Assembly (NCBI GenBank): GCA_016287995.1
Contig: JAEEXW010000028.1
Location: 1-14,512 of the forward strand
Direction of reading: 5' to 3'
DNA: 14,512 nucleotides
Source: Bacteroidales bacterium
GTDB taxonomy: Bacteria > Bacteroidota > Bacteroidia > Bacteroidales > UBA3824
In this document: one piece after another, positions 1-6,249 of the stretch
Layout of the letters: each line of letters opens with the position of its first letter
Position numbering within the stretch: position 1 is the stretch's first letter
Notes under the pieces: generated by a model
Told to the model about the DNA's origin: nothing
What the model saw: only the letters and a program-made list of their open reading frames with translations
Database searches by the model: none
Position numbers and translations under genes: made by a program

Positions 1-2
1 CG

Positions 3-209
3 GTGATGACACAGAGTGCGGGCAAGTTCCGCGACACCTTGGACGCAACCGCCAAGTCGGAAGGCGCGTTGAAAGACTCTTATAACAACTCCCTCACTGC
101 CCGCGACCAGTGGGGCATCGCCGCAAACAACATCAAAAAGTTTATGATTCAGGCGGGACAGTTTATGGTTGTTATTAACAGTAATCGCCTTAATTTTCGG
201 CGTGATTAA
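3..209 (+). CDS. 3' end of an unrecognised gene (5' end outside window)
   Basis: The frame is open from the left edge of the window and stops at TAA 207-209, giving about 68 residues of a C-terminal fragment. It is hydrophilic, rich in Ala, Lys, Asp and Asn, with no membrane segment in the visible part. I do not recognise a family. The last 14 or so residues (from about 165) are read through DNA that also encodes the signal peptide of the next gene in another frame, and they look less natural than the preceding WGIAANNIKKF region. The true C-terminus may therefore be altered by a frameshift. Its place at the head of a run of exported proteins suggests an envelope role, perhaps an LPP20/CsgG-type lipoprotein as seen near DUF6175 genes, but this is only inference from neighbourhood. 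Confidence 0.5.
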   Translation: MMTQSAGKFRDTLDATAKSEGALKDSYNNSLTARDQWGIAANNIKKFMIQAGQFMVVINSNRLNFRRD

Positions 210-645
210 CTGTTCGGCACAGAAGAAAAAAGCCGTGCGCGAGTTCCGTTATGAAGTCGTTTCAATGGGTGTAGGCTCGCAAGGAACGGATTTGATTAAA
301 GTTTACAGTTACTTGAAAAACGAAAAAGAACTTTCGGACATTACCAAAATGAACGCCATTCATGCGGTTCTTTTCAAGGGCATTGCGGCAACCTCCGGAA
401 CAACGGCTCAGCCCGCAATGGTAAAACCCAAAGAAAAGGAAAACAATGCGGAATTTTTTGAGAAGTTTTTCGATAACGGCACTTATAATCAGTACGTTAC
501 GCTGTCCTCTGACGGTGTTGTAAATCCCAAAGACCGTATGAAAGTCGGCAAAGAATACAAAATCGGCATTATCGTTTCGGTCAACAAGCAGGATTTGCGA
601 AAATATTTGGAGAGCGAAGGTGTTATAAAAGGCTTTGGCTTTTAA
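169..645 (+). CDS. Small exported protein of unknown function
   Basis: About 158 residues. The N-terminus is a hydrophobic stretch (LLTVIALIFGVINCSA, followed by QKKK), typical of a Bacteroidota Sec signal peptide cleaved before Gln. The Cys is not in a good lipobox because Asn precedes it. The mature part has a conserved-looking block VGSQGTDLIKVYSY at about residues 34-47, then KMNAIHAVLFKG, and ends with a VGKEYKIGIIVSV strand and a short helix. I believe similar small proteins accompany DUF6175 genes in Bacteroides relatives, but I know of no function. The only in-frame start after the TGA at 145 is TTG 169, or non-standard codons just before it, and this start overlaps the upstream gene by 41 nt. 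Twenty nt separate its stop from the next gene, so co-transcription is likely. The start is uncertain; the body of the gene is solid. Confidence 0.75.
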   Translation: MLLTVIALIFGVINCSAQKKKAVREFRYEVVSMGVGSQGTDLIKVYSYLKNEKELSDITKMNAIHAVLFKGIAATSGTTAQPAMVKPKEKENNAEFFEKFFDNGTYNQYVTLSSDGVVNPKDRMKVGKEYKIGIIVSVNKQDLRKYLESEGVIKGFGF

Positions 646-665
646 CGTTAAAAAAAATCAGAAAT

Positions 666-1565
666 ATGAAACTGAGAGTTTTAATAATTATTATAGCCTT
701 GCTGACCTCTGCGAAGGTTTTTGGTCAGGTAAAACCAACGCTAATGGTTTTCCCGTCCGATAATCTGCTTAACGATATGGGTTATGGAGAATGGGTGGAT
801 GATATGGGCGCAGAAAAGTTTGTAAGACATTACCAAAAGGCATTATTGAATAATGATTTGAAATCTTGCATAACAAAAATTGAAGAATTATTTTCTGACA
901 GAGATTTTAACTTGGTAAGTTTGCAGTATGCTAACACCCAAAATACAGGTAGAGGTAATAGAAGAGGAACAAGTGTGGTTACCTATGATGTTCGTTTAGA
1001 ATTGGAATATGAAATCGTGAAACAAGGTCCAAGGGATATTCTGAATTTCAAACTTCGAGCGTTAGATGCTTATAGCGGAGAACCTTTCTCAACGGTAGCC
1101 GGCGAAAGTGCCCCTGCGATTGGTGCAACCACAGCGAGTCTCTTGTATGAGGCGGTAATTGATAAATTTGATAAGTTTGCCGAAGGCATTCAGAGGTTCT
1201 TTGACAATACTAATGAACTTGGCAGACTTTCACGACTATACATTGAAGCTACCGAGGAGGTCGTACTTCCAAAAGGATTAAAGCTTGTAGTTGAAACATG
1301 GCTGAAACAAAACTGTGTTAACGGTCAATTTCAATTTTCACAAGGTCAGAATGGAATATTTCTCGAATATAAAAATGCGAGAATGCCTATTTTGGCACCC
1401 GACAGATCTAATTTGGATGCATCAAATTTTTACCAGGGTTTGGTCGATGTTCTCAGTGCTAAATATGGTGAATATAATGTTGAATTAATGTATGGCATTG
1501 ATTTTAACGGTTCTGATGGTGGAAATTTGGGCGATGCATTTATTCAGTTCTCACAAAAAGAATAA
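666..1565 (+). CDS. DUF6175-like exported protein
   Basis: A 299-residue protein with an intact signal peptide (MKLRVLIIIIALLTSAKVFG, cleavage before Gln21). The first mature block, KPTLMVFPSDN at 23-33, is what I associate with the Bacteroidota DUF6175 family. A helical stretch at about 55-80 follows, then strands at 103-133, the DAYSGEPFST motif at 134-143, and a long helix at about 155-180. The C-terminal part is a second alpha/beta domain (about 205-280). The family has no established function that I know of. The layout of short strands followed by a DAxSG motif recalls TolB-N/CsgG-like envelope domains, but this is inference. The gene lies 20 nt after the small exported protein and 4 nt before the intended ATG of the next gene, so it is mid-operon. 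It is markedly more AT-rich than the following gene: 13 G/C in 841-900 against 40 G/C in 2221-2280. Confidence 0.75.
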   Translation: MKLRVLIIIIALLTSAKVFGQVKPTLMVFPSDNLLNDMGYGEWVDDMGAEKFVRHYQKALLNNDLKSCITKIEELFSDRDFNLVSLQYANTQNTGRGNRRGTSVVTYDVRLELEYEIVKQGPRDILNFKLRALDAYSGEPFSTVAGESAPAIGATTASLLYEAVIDKFDKFAEGIQRFFDNTNELGRLSRLYIEATEEVVLPKGLKLVVETWLKQNCVNGQFQFSQGQNGIFLEYKNARMPILAPDRSNLDASNFYQGLVDVLSAKYGEYNVELMYGIDFNGSDGGNLGDAFIQFSQKE

Positions 1566-1569
1566 AACT

Positions 1570-1599
1570 ATGAAAAATAGGTTTAGTTAAATTTTAACA
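1570..1599 (+). other. Original start and first half of signal peptide, interrupted by in-frame TAA
   Basis: ATG at 1570, 4 nt after the upstream stop, reads Met-Lys-Asn-Arg-Phe-Ser, then TAA (1588-1590), then Ile-Leu-Thr and straight into Met1600 of the next coding sequence in the same frame. If TAA were TTA (Leu), the product would have a textbook signal peptide: a KNR n-region, a hydrophobic core, and cleavage at SFA before Gln. This is seen directly in the sequence. Whether it is a real mutation, a sequencing error or a tiny leader peptide with restart cannot be told here. Confidence 0.8.
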
Positions 1600-2517
1600 A
1601 TGGCTTTCGGTCTTTGCTGTGCTGTGTGTCAGTCGTTTGCACAGGAACTGGCCGTTGCTCCTGCACATTTGGTCTGTGATTATAATGTCCCCGAAAAACT
1701 TGACACTCAGGTTAAGTCGAAACTTCAAAGGGCATTGTCGCAGTATGGAATCAGTGCTGGAGCGGGCATGTCGCGTTTTGCGATGGTTCCCGAAGTAGCA
1801 ATAAATGACGAGCAGACCCTTGCAACCGTTCCCGTAAAATGCAACGTCGATTTTGACTTTGTGGTAACGTTGCAGGACGCTTTCAGCGGAAAAGTTTTTT
1901 CAACGTTTACGCTCTCTGCCACGGGTACGGGCAACAACAAAGCCAACGCGCTTTCGCTCGGTATTTCAAAGCTGAAACTTTCGGGCAAGGATTTTTCGGA
2001 GTTTTGCGAGGATTCCAAAAAGAAGGTTGTCGCATATTACGAGTCGCAGGTTTCGACTATAATAGCGAAATCGCAGTCGGCGGCAAGTGCGCGGCATTTT
2101 GACGAGGCGTTGTACATTTTAGGCGAGATTCCAGAAGAATGTCCGTCGTTTGCAACAAGGGTTGCGCCTTTGATTCAGGAGTATTATGAAAAAGAGCGCG
2201 ACTTGTTCGGTGAGAAGATTTTGGCTGACGCACGTGCGGCATGGGCTGCAAGTCCTAACGCCGAAGGCGCGGCGCGTGTTGCTGAAATATTGTCATATAT
2301 GCCGCCCTCATGTTCTTCTTCGTCTGCTGCGCGGGATTTTGTCAGCAAAATCGGGACGAAAGTCGAAGCATTGCAAAACTGGGAACTGCGTTATATGGAG
2401 CGCGAACAGGCTTACAAGCACGACGAGCGCAAAGCGGTTATTGAAGCCGCCAAAGCAATCGGCGAGGCATACGCCAAAAACCAACCGGTGCCTATTTATA
2501 AAGTAAACGTTTGGTAG
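1600..2517 (+). CDS. Exported protein with DAxSGxxFST motif; signal peptide damaged
   Basis: From Met1600 the frame encodes 305 residues. The first 15 (MAFGLCCAVCQSFAQ) are only the core and cleavage region of a signal peptide. The positively charged n-region lies upstream of an in-frame TAA at 1588. The mature N-terminal domain (about 17-125) alternates strands and helices and carries DAFSGKVFST at 93-102, matching DAYSGEPFST in the preceding DUF6175-like protein. The rest (about 128-290) is helical and rich in Ala, Glu and Lys, suggesting a repeat-like helical domain (ARHFDEALYILGEIP resembles a TPR helix pair). I recognise no named family. It is the last gene of the operon and is followed by a strong terminator 17 nt downstream. 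The protein may be made by restart at 1600, in which case export would probably be poor, or the gene may be newly inactivated. Confidence 0.7.
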   Translation: MAFGLCCAVCQSFAQELAVAPAHLVCDYNVPEKLDTQVKSKLQRALSQYGISAGAGMSRFAMVPEVAINDEQTLATVPVKCNVDFDFVVTLQDAFSGKVFSTFTLSATGTGNNKANALSLGISKLKLSGKDFSEFCEDSKKKVVAYYESQVSTIIAKSQSAASARHFDEALYILGEIPEECPSFATRVAPLIQEYYEKERDLFGEKILADARAAWAASPNAEGAARVAEILSYMPPSCSSSSAARDFVSKIGTKVEALQNWELRYMEREQAYKHDERKAVIEAAKAIGEAYAKNQPVPIYKVNVW

Positions 2518-2534
2518 ACAGATAATTTTTTCAT

Positions 2535-2577
2535 AAAAAAAGTGCTGCTGGAAGAAAAAACAAGCAGCACTTTTTTT
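2535..2577. terminator. Bidirectional intrinsic terminator between convergent genes
   Basis: A perfect 15-bp inverted repeat has arms at 2535-2549 and 2563-2577: seven A, then GTGCTGCT, a 13-nt loop (2550-2562), AGCAGCAC, then seven T. The A and T tracts give a U-run on either strand. It lies 17 nt after the + strand operon, and its right arm overlaps the stop codon of the - strand gene (TAA read from 2578 to 2576). It therefore serves both convergent units. Confidence 0.9.
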
Positions 2578-3382
2578 ATACAAACGAATCCGCCATCAAA
2601 TCTTTCCGACCTATGAGGCTGAAAATTGTGATTTTGTTGTCTTCGTTAAGTATTCTGAGTGTTCTTAAAATCTCGTTGAGCGTTGAGCCGCTTGTTGTAA
2701 CGTCATCAATTATAAGTATGTTTTGTTTACGGATTTCGGCGCAGAGTTCTTCGTCTGCCTTGGTCTTGAACGTCAAAAAACGGACGATATACGGACGGAA
2801 ACGGCTCTTTTTCACATCTTTGGCTATCGTGAAATAATCCTTTTTGTGAATATCGTCAAGCATATCTTGAATTGATTTTTTAACTTCCTCTTTTTGCTTT
2901 TCAGTATAACGCGGGCGGCCGTTTTCAAGACACTTGTTTAGATATTGCTTTTCGTATGCGGCAATGTCAAAATCGATATTAGACGGCAACGCTTTTACAA
3001 GTTGCATTTCTTGAAGGTTAGGCTGTGCGAAACGGTAAATGTAGCGCATTGTATAATCGTTTACCTCGCTTGACGATTCGGGCATAACAACAAGGTCGTA
3101 ATCATAGAGATTGACCTTTTTGTGCAGATTGTCAACGGCGCGTTTTATAAAATCGGTCAAATCGGGATTGTTTTTCAATCCGCCCGTAAATTTCAGATAT
3201 TTTATAAATTCTGTTCTGAGGCTCCCAGGAACGTTTTCCGAAAATTCATAACCGTAATAAAAACATTTTCCGAACGCCTGAATCATATATCCGTTGCCGG
3301 TAAGCGTTATAATATCGCTTTGATTATCGTGCAGAAAATCAAACACAAACTCTTTTGTATTGTCAAAAAATGTAATGCCCAT
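2576..3382 (-). CDS. Phosphoribosyltransferase-like protein
   Basis: 268 residues from ATG 3382. The diagnostic part is the PRPP-binding motif ILIIDDVTTSGST at 222-234: a hydrophobic strand, two Asp, and a Thr/Ser/Gly loop. An earlier strand YDLVVMPESSSEVN (95-108) fits the first strand of a type I phosphoribosyltransferase fold. About 115 residues, including a charged helical segment (about 148-192), lie between them. No signal peptide or membrane segment is present, so it is cytoplasmic. The substrate base cannot be read from the sequence. ComF-like or orotate/xanthine-type relatives are possible, and a nucleic-acid or RNA-repair role cannot be excluded. A frame extension to TTG 3406 exists, but a promoter-like box covers it, so the ATG is preferred. 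The gene follows the purC terminator and appears to be its own unit. Confidence 0.75.
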   Translation of the reverse strand: MGITFFDNTKEFVFDFLHDNQSDIITLTGNGYMIQAFGKCFYYGYEFSENVPGSLRTEFIKYLKFTGGLKNNPDLTDFIKRAVDNLHKKVNLYDYDLVVMPESSSEVNDYTMRYIYRFAQPNLQEMQLVKALPSNIDFDIAAYEKQYLNKCLENGRPRYTEKQKEEVKKSIQDMLDDIHKKDYFTIAKDVKKSRFRPYIVRFLTFKTKADEELCAEIRKQNILIIDDVTTSGSTLNEILRTLRILNEDNKITIFSLIGRKDLMADSFV

Positions 3383-3403
3383 AATTCGCGGAATGTTTTT
3401 TTG

Positions 3404-3411
3404 CAAAAGTA
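3404..3411 (-). promoter_or_regulatory. Candidate -7 promoter box for the phosphoribosyltransferase gene
   Basis: Read on the minus strand this is TACTTTTG, an exact match to the Bacteroidota TAnnTTTG -7 element, 21 nt upstream of the ATG at 3382. No clear TTTG/TTG lies at the expected distance further upstream, where the purC terminator hairpin sits instead. The -33 half is therefore weak or absent. Confidence 0.45.
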
Positions 3412-3447
3412 AAAGTGCAGTTCCGTATTTTTCGGGGCTGCACTTTT
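3411..3447 (-). terminator. Intrinsic terminator after purC
   Basis: An inverted repeat AAAAGTGCAG (3411-3420) / CTGCACTTTT (3438-3447) has an additional inner CCG/CGG pairing in the 17-nt loop. On the minus strand it follows the purC stop at 3463 by 15 nt and ends in a T-rich stretch running into ACTTTTG. It separates the phoH-purC transcript from the phosphoribosyltransferase gene. The T-run is short, so termination may be partial. Confidence 0.7.
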
Positions 3448-3462
3448 GGTTTCATAAAATTT

Positions 3463-4401
3463 TTACAATGCTTTTTTAACGTTTTCTTCGATTCTTTTTG
3501 CCAAATCTTCGGAAGTTTCCTTGACGAATTTTTCGCCGGTGATGTGTTCGTAAAGTTCGATGTAACGCTCTGAAATGCCGTTTACGATTTCGGGTGTCAT
3601 TTCGGGAACTTTCTGACCGTCTTTACCTTGAAAACCGTTAGCCATAAGCCATTCGCGTACAAACTCTTTTGAAAGTTGACGTTGCGGCTCGCCTTTTTTG
3701 AATCTTTCTTCGTAGCCTTCGCTGTAAAAATAACGTGAAGAATCGGGCGTATGGATTTCGTCAATGAGGATAATTTTGCCGTCTTTTTTGCCGAACTCGT
3801 ATTTAGTGTCAACGAGAATAAGTCCGCGTTTTGCAGCAACTTCGGTTCCGCGCTGAAAAAGTTTGTAAGTGATTTCCTCGATTTGAGCGTAATCTTCTGC
3901 CGAAATCAAACCACGTTTTATAATTTCCTCTTTTGAAATATCTTCATCGTGACCTTCTGCGGCTTTGGTTGTCGGGGTGATTATCGGCTGAGGAAATTTT
4001 TGGTGCTCTTTCATTCCTTCGGGAATTTTAACGCCACAAATCTCTCTTGCGCCGGCTTTGTAACTGCGCCAACTGCTGCCGGTTAAATATCCGCGGATAA
4101 TCATTTCAACAGGAAACGGCTCGCATTTTGTGCCGACCGTTACCATCGGGTCGGGCGTTGAAAGTTTCCAGTTAGGAACGATGTCCGAAGTCAAGTCCAA
4201 AAATTTCGAGGCTATCTGGTTCAAAATCTGACCTTTGAACGGAATACCTTCGGGCAAAACAACGTCGAATGCCGAAATTCTGTCCGTTGCCACCATGACT
4301 AATTTTTCGTCGTTGATGTTGTAAACGTCGCGGACTTTGCCGTGATAAACGTTTTTTTGACCTTCAAAATGAAAGTCGGTGTTAACTAATGCTTTTGACA
4401 T
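3463..4401 (-). CDS. purC: SAICAR synthase (phosphoribosylaminoimidazolesuccinocarboxamide synthase)
   Basis: Catalyses the ATP-dependent joining of aspartate to CAIR, giving SAICAR, in de novo purine synthesis in the cytoplasm. 312 residues, the longer form of the family; the E. coli type is near 237. Both family signatures are visible: LVDTKYEFG at 196-204 and LIDEIHTPDSSR at 212-223. The N-terminal nucleotide-binding segment GKVRDVY (21-27), ATDRISAFD (38-46) and TPTTKAAEGHDE (142-153) are also present. The start ATG 4401 lies 4 nt after the phoH stop, so the two are co-transcribed, a pairing I recall as common in Bacteroidota. Nothing looks truncated. A hairpin follows the stop. Confidence 0.97.
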   Translation of the reverse strand: MSKALVNTDFHFEGQKNVYHGKVRDVYNINDEKLVMVATDRISAFDVVLPEGIPFKGQILNQIASKFLDLTSDIVPNWKLSTPDPMVTVGTKCEPFPVEMIIRGYLTGSSWRSYKAGAREICGVKIPEGMKEHQKFPQPIITPTTKAAEGHDEDISKEEIIKRGLISAEDYAQIEEITYKLFQRGTEVAAKRGLILVDTKYEFGKKDGKIILIDEIHTPDSSRYFYSEGYEERFKKGEPQRQLSKEFVREWLMANGFQGKDGQKVPEMTPEIVNGISERYIELYEHITGEKFVKETSEDLAKRIEENVKKAL

Positions 4402-4405
4402 TTTT

Positions 4406-5377
4406 TTATATTTTTAATTTTGTTTCGTGTTTTTCCGCAGTTAAATTTTTGTCATACGCCTCGATAATACTCTGAACGAGTTTGTGCCGCACGACATCTG
4501 TTTTGTTGAAACGGATAAACGAAATTTTGTTTATGTTTTTCAAAATCCTCATTGCGTGAACAAGACCCGAATCCCTTTTGTCGGCGATGTCGATTTGTGT
4601 TTCGTCGCCGGTGATTATGAATTTGGAGTTTTCGCCCATACGCGTCAAAAACATTTTGAGTTGCGAAATCGTCGCGTTTTGAGCCTCATCCAAAATCACC
4701 GCCGCATTGCCGAGCGTCCGTCCGCGCATAAAAGCCAGAGGCGCAATCTGAACAATCCTTTCTTCAATCAACGCTTCAAGACGTTTTTGCGGAATCATGT
4801 CGTTGAGCGCGTCGTAAAGAGCCTGCATATACGGGTCGAGTTTTTCTTTCATGTCGCCAGGCAGAAAGCCGATTCTCTCGCCCGCCTCCACCGCCGGACG
4901 GCAGAGAATAAGACGTTTTACCGCGCCGGATTTCAGGGCTTTGACGGCTAACGCCACCGCCAAATACGTTTTGCCAGTGCCGGCTGGTCCGGTTGCAAAA
5001 ATAAGGTCGTTTTTGTCAAACGCCTCAACCATTTTTTGCTGGGTCTCGTTTCGCGGTTTTATGGGCTGGCCTTGAAGCGAATAGAGTATCGTCTGACCTT
5101 CGCCCGCAATGAGAGCCGCCTGCTGCTCGTTGTTGTAAAGCAGTCCGTCCAACTCGCTGTCAGACAAAGTATTGTATTTGAGAACGTGTTTTTTTATCTT
5201 TGCGATTAACGCTGAAAATTTTTCCGTTTCGGCTTCTTCGCCCATAATTTTCAAATCGTTGCCGCGTGCCACGATTTTAATTTTCGGGAAAAGTTCGCGT
5301 ATTTTTTCCAAACGCTGTCCGCCGACACCGTAAAAATCTATCGGATTAAGTGTTTCTAATTCTATTCTTGTTTCCAT
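4406..5377 (-). CDS. phoH: PhoH family ATPase (YbeZ/PhoL type)
   Basis: A 323-residue cytoplasmic P-loop ATPase of the PhoH family, linked to RNA metabolism and, in some bacteria, to the YbeY endoribonuclease. Residues 1-105 form the small N-terminal domain typical of the YbeZ/PhoL subgroup, with GVGGQRLEKIRELFP resembling a KH-like RNA-binding segment. The ATPase core has Walker A GPAGTGKT (130-137), Walker B VILDEAQN (227-234), and a sensor-like TGDETQID (256-263). The length is normal for the family. The start ATG lies 5 nt after the stop of the upstream barrel gene and the stop lies 4 nt before purC, so all three should be on one message. The name phoH is historical; phosphate regulation is not shown here. 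Confidence 0.95.
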   Translation of the reverse strand: METRIELETLNPIDFYGVGGQRLEKIRELFPKIKIVARGNDLKIMGEEAETEKFSALIAKIKKHVLKYNTLSDSELDGLLYNNEQQAALIAGEGQTILYSLQGQPIKPRNETQQKMVEAFDKNDLIFATGPAGTGKTYLAVALAVKALKSGAVKRLILCRPAVEAGERIGFLPGDMKEKLDPYMQALYDALNDMIPQKRLEALIEERIVQIAPLAFMRGRTLGNAAVILDEAQNATISQLKMFLTRMGENSKFIITGDETQIDIADKRDSGLVHAMRILKNINKISFIRFNKTDVVRHKLVQSIIEAYDKNLTAEKHETKLKI

Positions 5378-5382
5378 TTTTG

Positions 5383-6249
5383 TTACATCATTTCGCCAAA
5401 AAGTCCTTTTTCACGTTTCTTTTTCAGCCTCCAAAAATACGATACGTCTGCCATCGGCAAAATCTGATATTTGTTTTCTGAATAAACGCTTCCGGCTATA
5501 AGTTTTATTCCGCCCGAAATCATCAGCCTACGGTGCATTCCGGCATAACCGTAAACAAAAATTTTGCTTTCCAAGGAATGGTCTTTGACGTTCCAGTCAA
5601 CGGAATAAAAATCCAAATCCACAAGCATGTTGAGATTGTCCGTCAGATGAAAATCCAAGTCCGCGCCCACAAACCAGACTATTGTGTCAAGACAAACAGC
5701 CGTTTCTCTGTACCAAAGCGGATTTCTTGTAACGGGCGGCATCGTAACGTCTTTTTTTATCTTGAAAGAATTTTTGATTCCCGCCCTCAGCGTAAACAAA
5801 AAATCCGGGCCGTCGCACGAAGTCGCCTTTCTTAAATAGAGCGACATTCTGAGTTCGTTTCTCATCGTGATAACATTCGGCACAATGCACGAATCGGCGA
5901 TATAGTCGGGCTTGTGTTTTTGAACGCTTTTGAAAAACATGTTCGGGTAGTCAAGATTGTGAACCGTGCCAAACCATATATCGCGGGATTTAAAAAATCC
6001 CTTGTCTTTTCTTGCCGGCTTTTTCCACCAAAGATGTTTAAGTCCTGCGTTAGGAAGTTTCCAGTCGAGAAAAACCGTCGAAAAGACTTCCGTTTTTTTG
6101 CCTACACCATAACGGGTAGGTGATAAAAGCGAACATTCAAATTCTCTATGGCGTATCGTAAAGGCAGTCGGACGGCTTTGAAAAGGCACTTGCGATTTCA
6201 AAACTGCCGCATAAAGCATAAAAAGTATCAGAATGACGGTGTTTTTCAT
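5383..6249 (-). CDS. Exported, probable outer-membrane beta-barrel protein (third of three)
   Basis: 288 residues starting with a signal peptide (MKNTVILILFMLYAAVLKS, probable cleavage before Gln20). The mature part is rich in aromatic residues and alternating hydrophobic/polar strands, for example ADLDFHLTDNLNMLVDLDFY and the segment around FVYGYAGMHRRLMISGGI, as expected for a barrel. It ends in a basic stretch with KKKREKG. I do not recognise a named family. The central region has several Cys (in SCIVPNV, SCDGPD and VCLDT), which could form disulphides after export. The ATG overlaps the stop of the preceding gene by one base (TGATG), implying translational coupling, and phoH follows 5 nt later. 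The call as an outer-membrane protein is inference from composition. Confidence 0.7.
   Translation of the reverse strand: MKNTVILILFMLYAAVLKSQVPFQSRPTAFTIRHREFECSLLSPTRYGVGKKTEVFSTVFLDWKLPNAGLKHLWWKKPARKDKGFFKSRDIWFGTVHNLDYPNMFFKSVQKHKPDYIADSCIVPNVITMRNELRMSLYLRKATSCDGPDFLFTLRAGIKNSFKIKKDVTMPPVTRNPLWYRETAVCLDTIVWFVGADLDFHLTDNLNMLVDLDFYSVDWNVKDHSLESKIFVYGYAGMHRRLMISGGIKLIAGSVYSENKYQILPMADVSYFWRLKKKREKGLFGEMM

Noticed and set aside
1570..1590. MKNRFS as a deliberate regulatory leader peptide
   Set aside because: It is in frame with, and completes, the downstream signal peptide. A broken start codon region explains it better than a designed leader, though conservation in sister strains could revive the idea.
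2186..2506. 106-codon open frame in another frame of the last left-operon gene
   Set aside because: It is an overlapping shadow with Arg/Lys/Cys-rich random-looking sequence caused by GC-rich codons of the real gene.
3383..3406. TTG start eight codons upstream for the phosphoribosyltransferase
   Set aside because: The promoter-like box TACTTTTG overlaps it, so the transcript would begin downstream; ATG 3382 is the simpler start.
4484..4951. 155-codon open frame on the + strand, antisense to phoH
   Set aside because: It covers the Walker B and C-terminal part of PhoH in reverse. No recognisable domain or start signal is visible.
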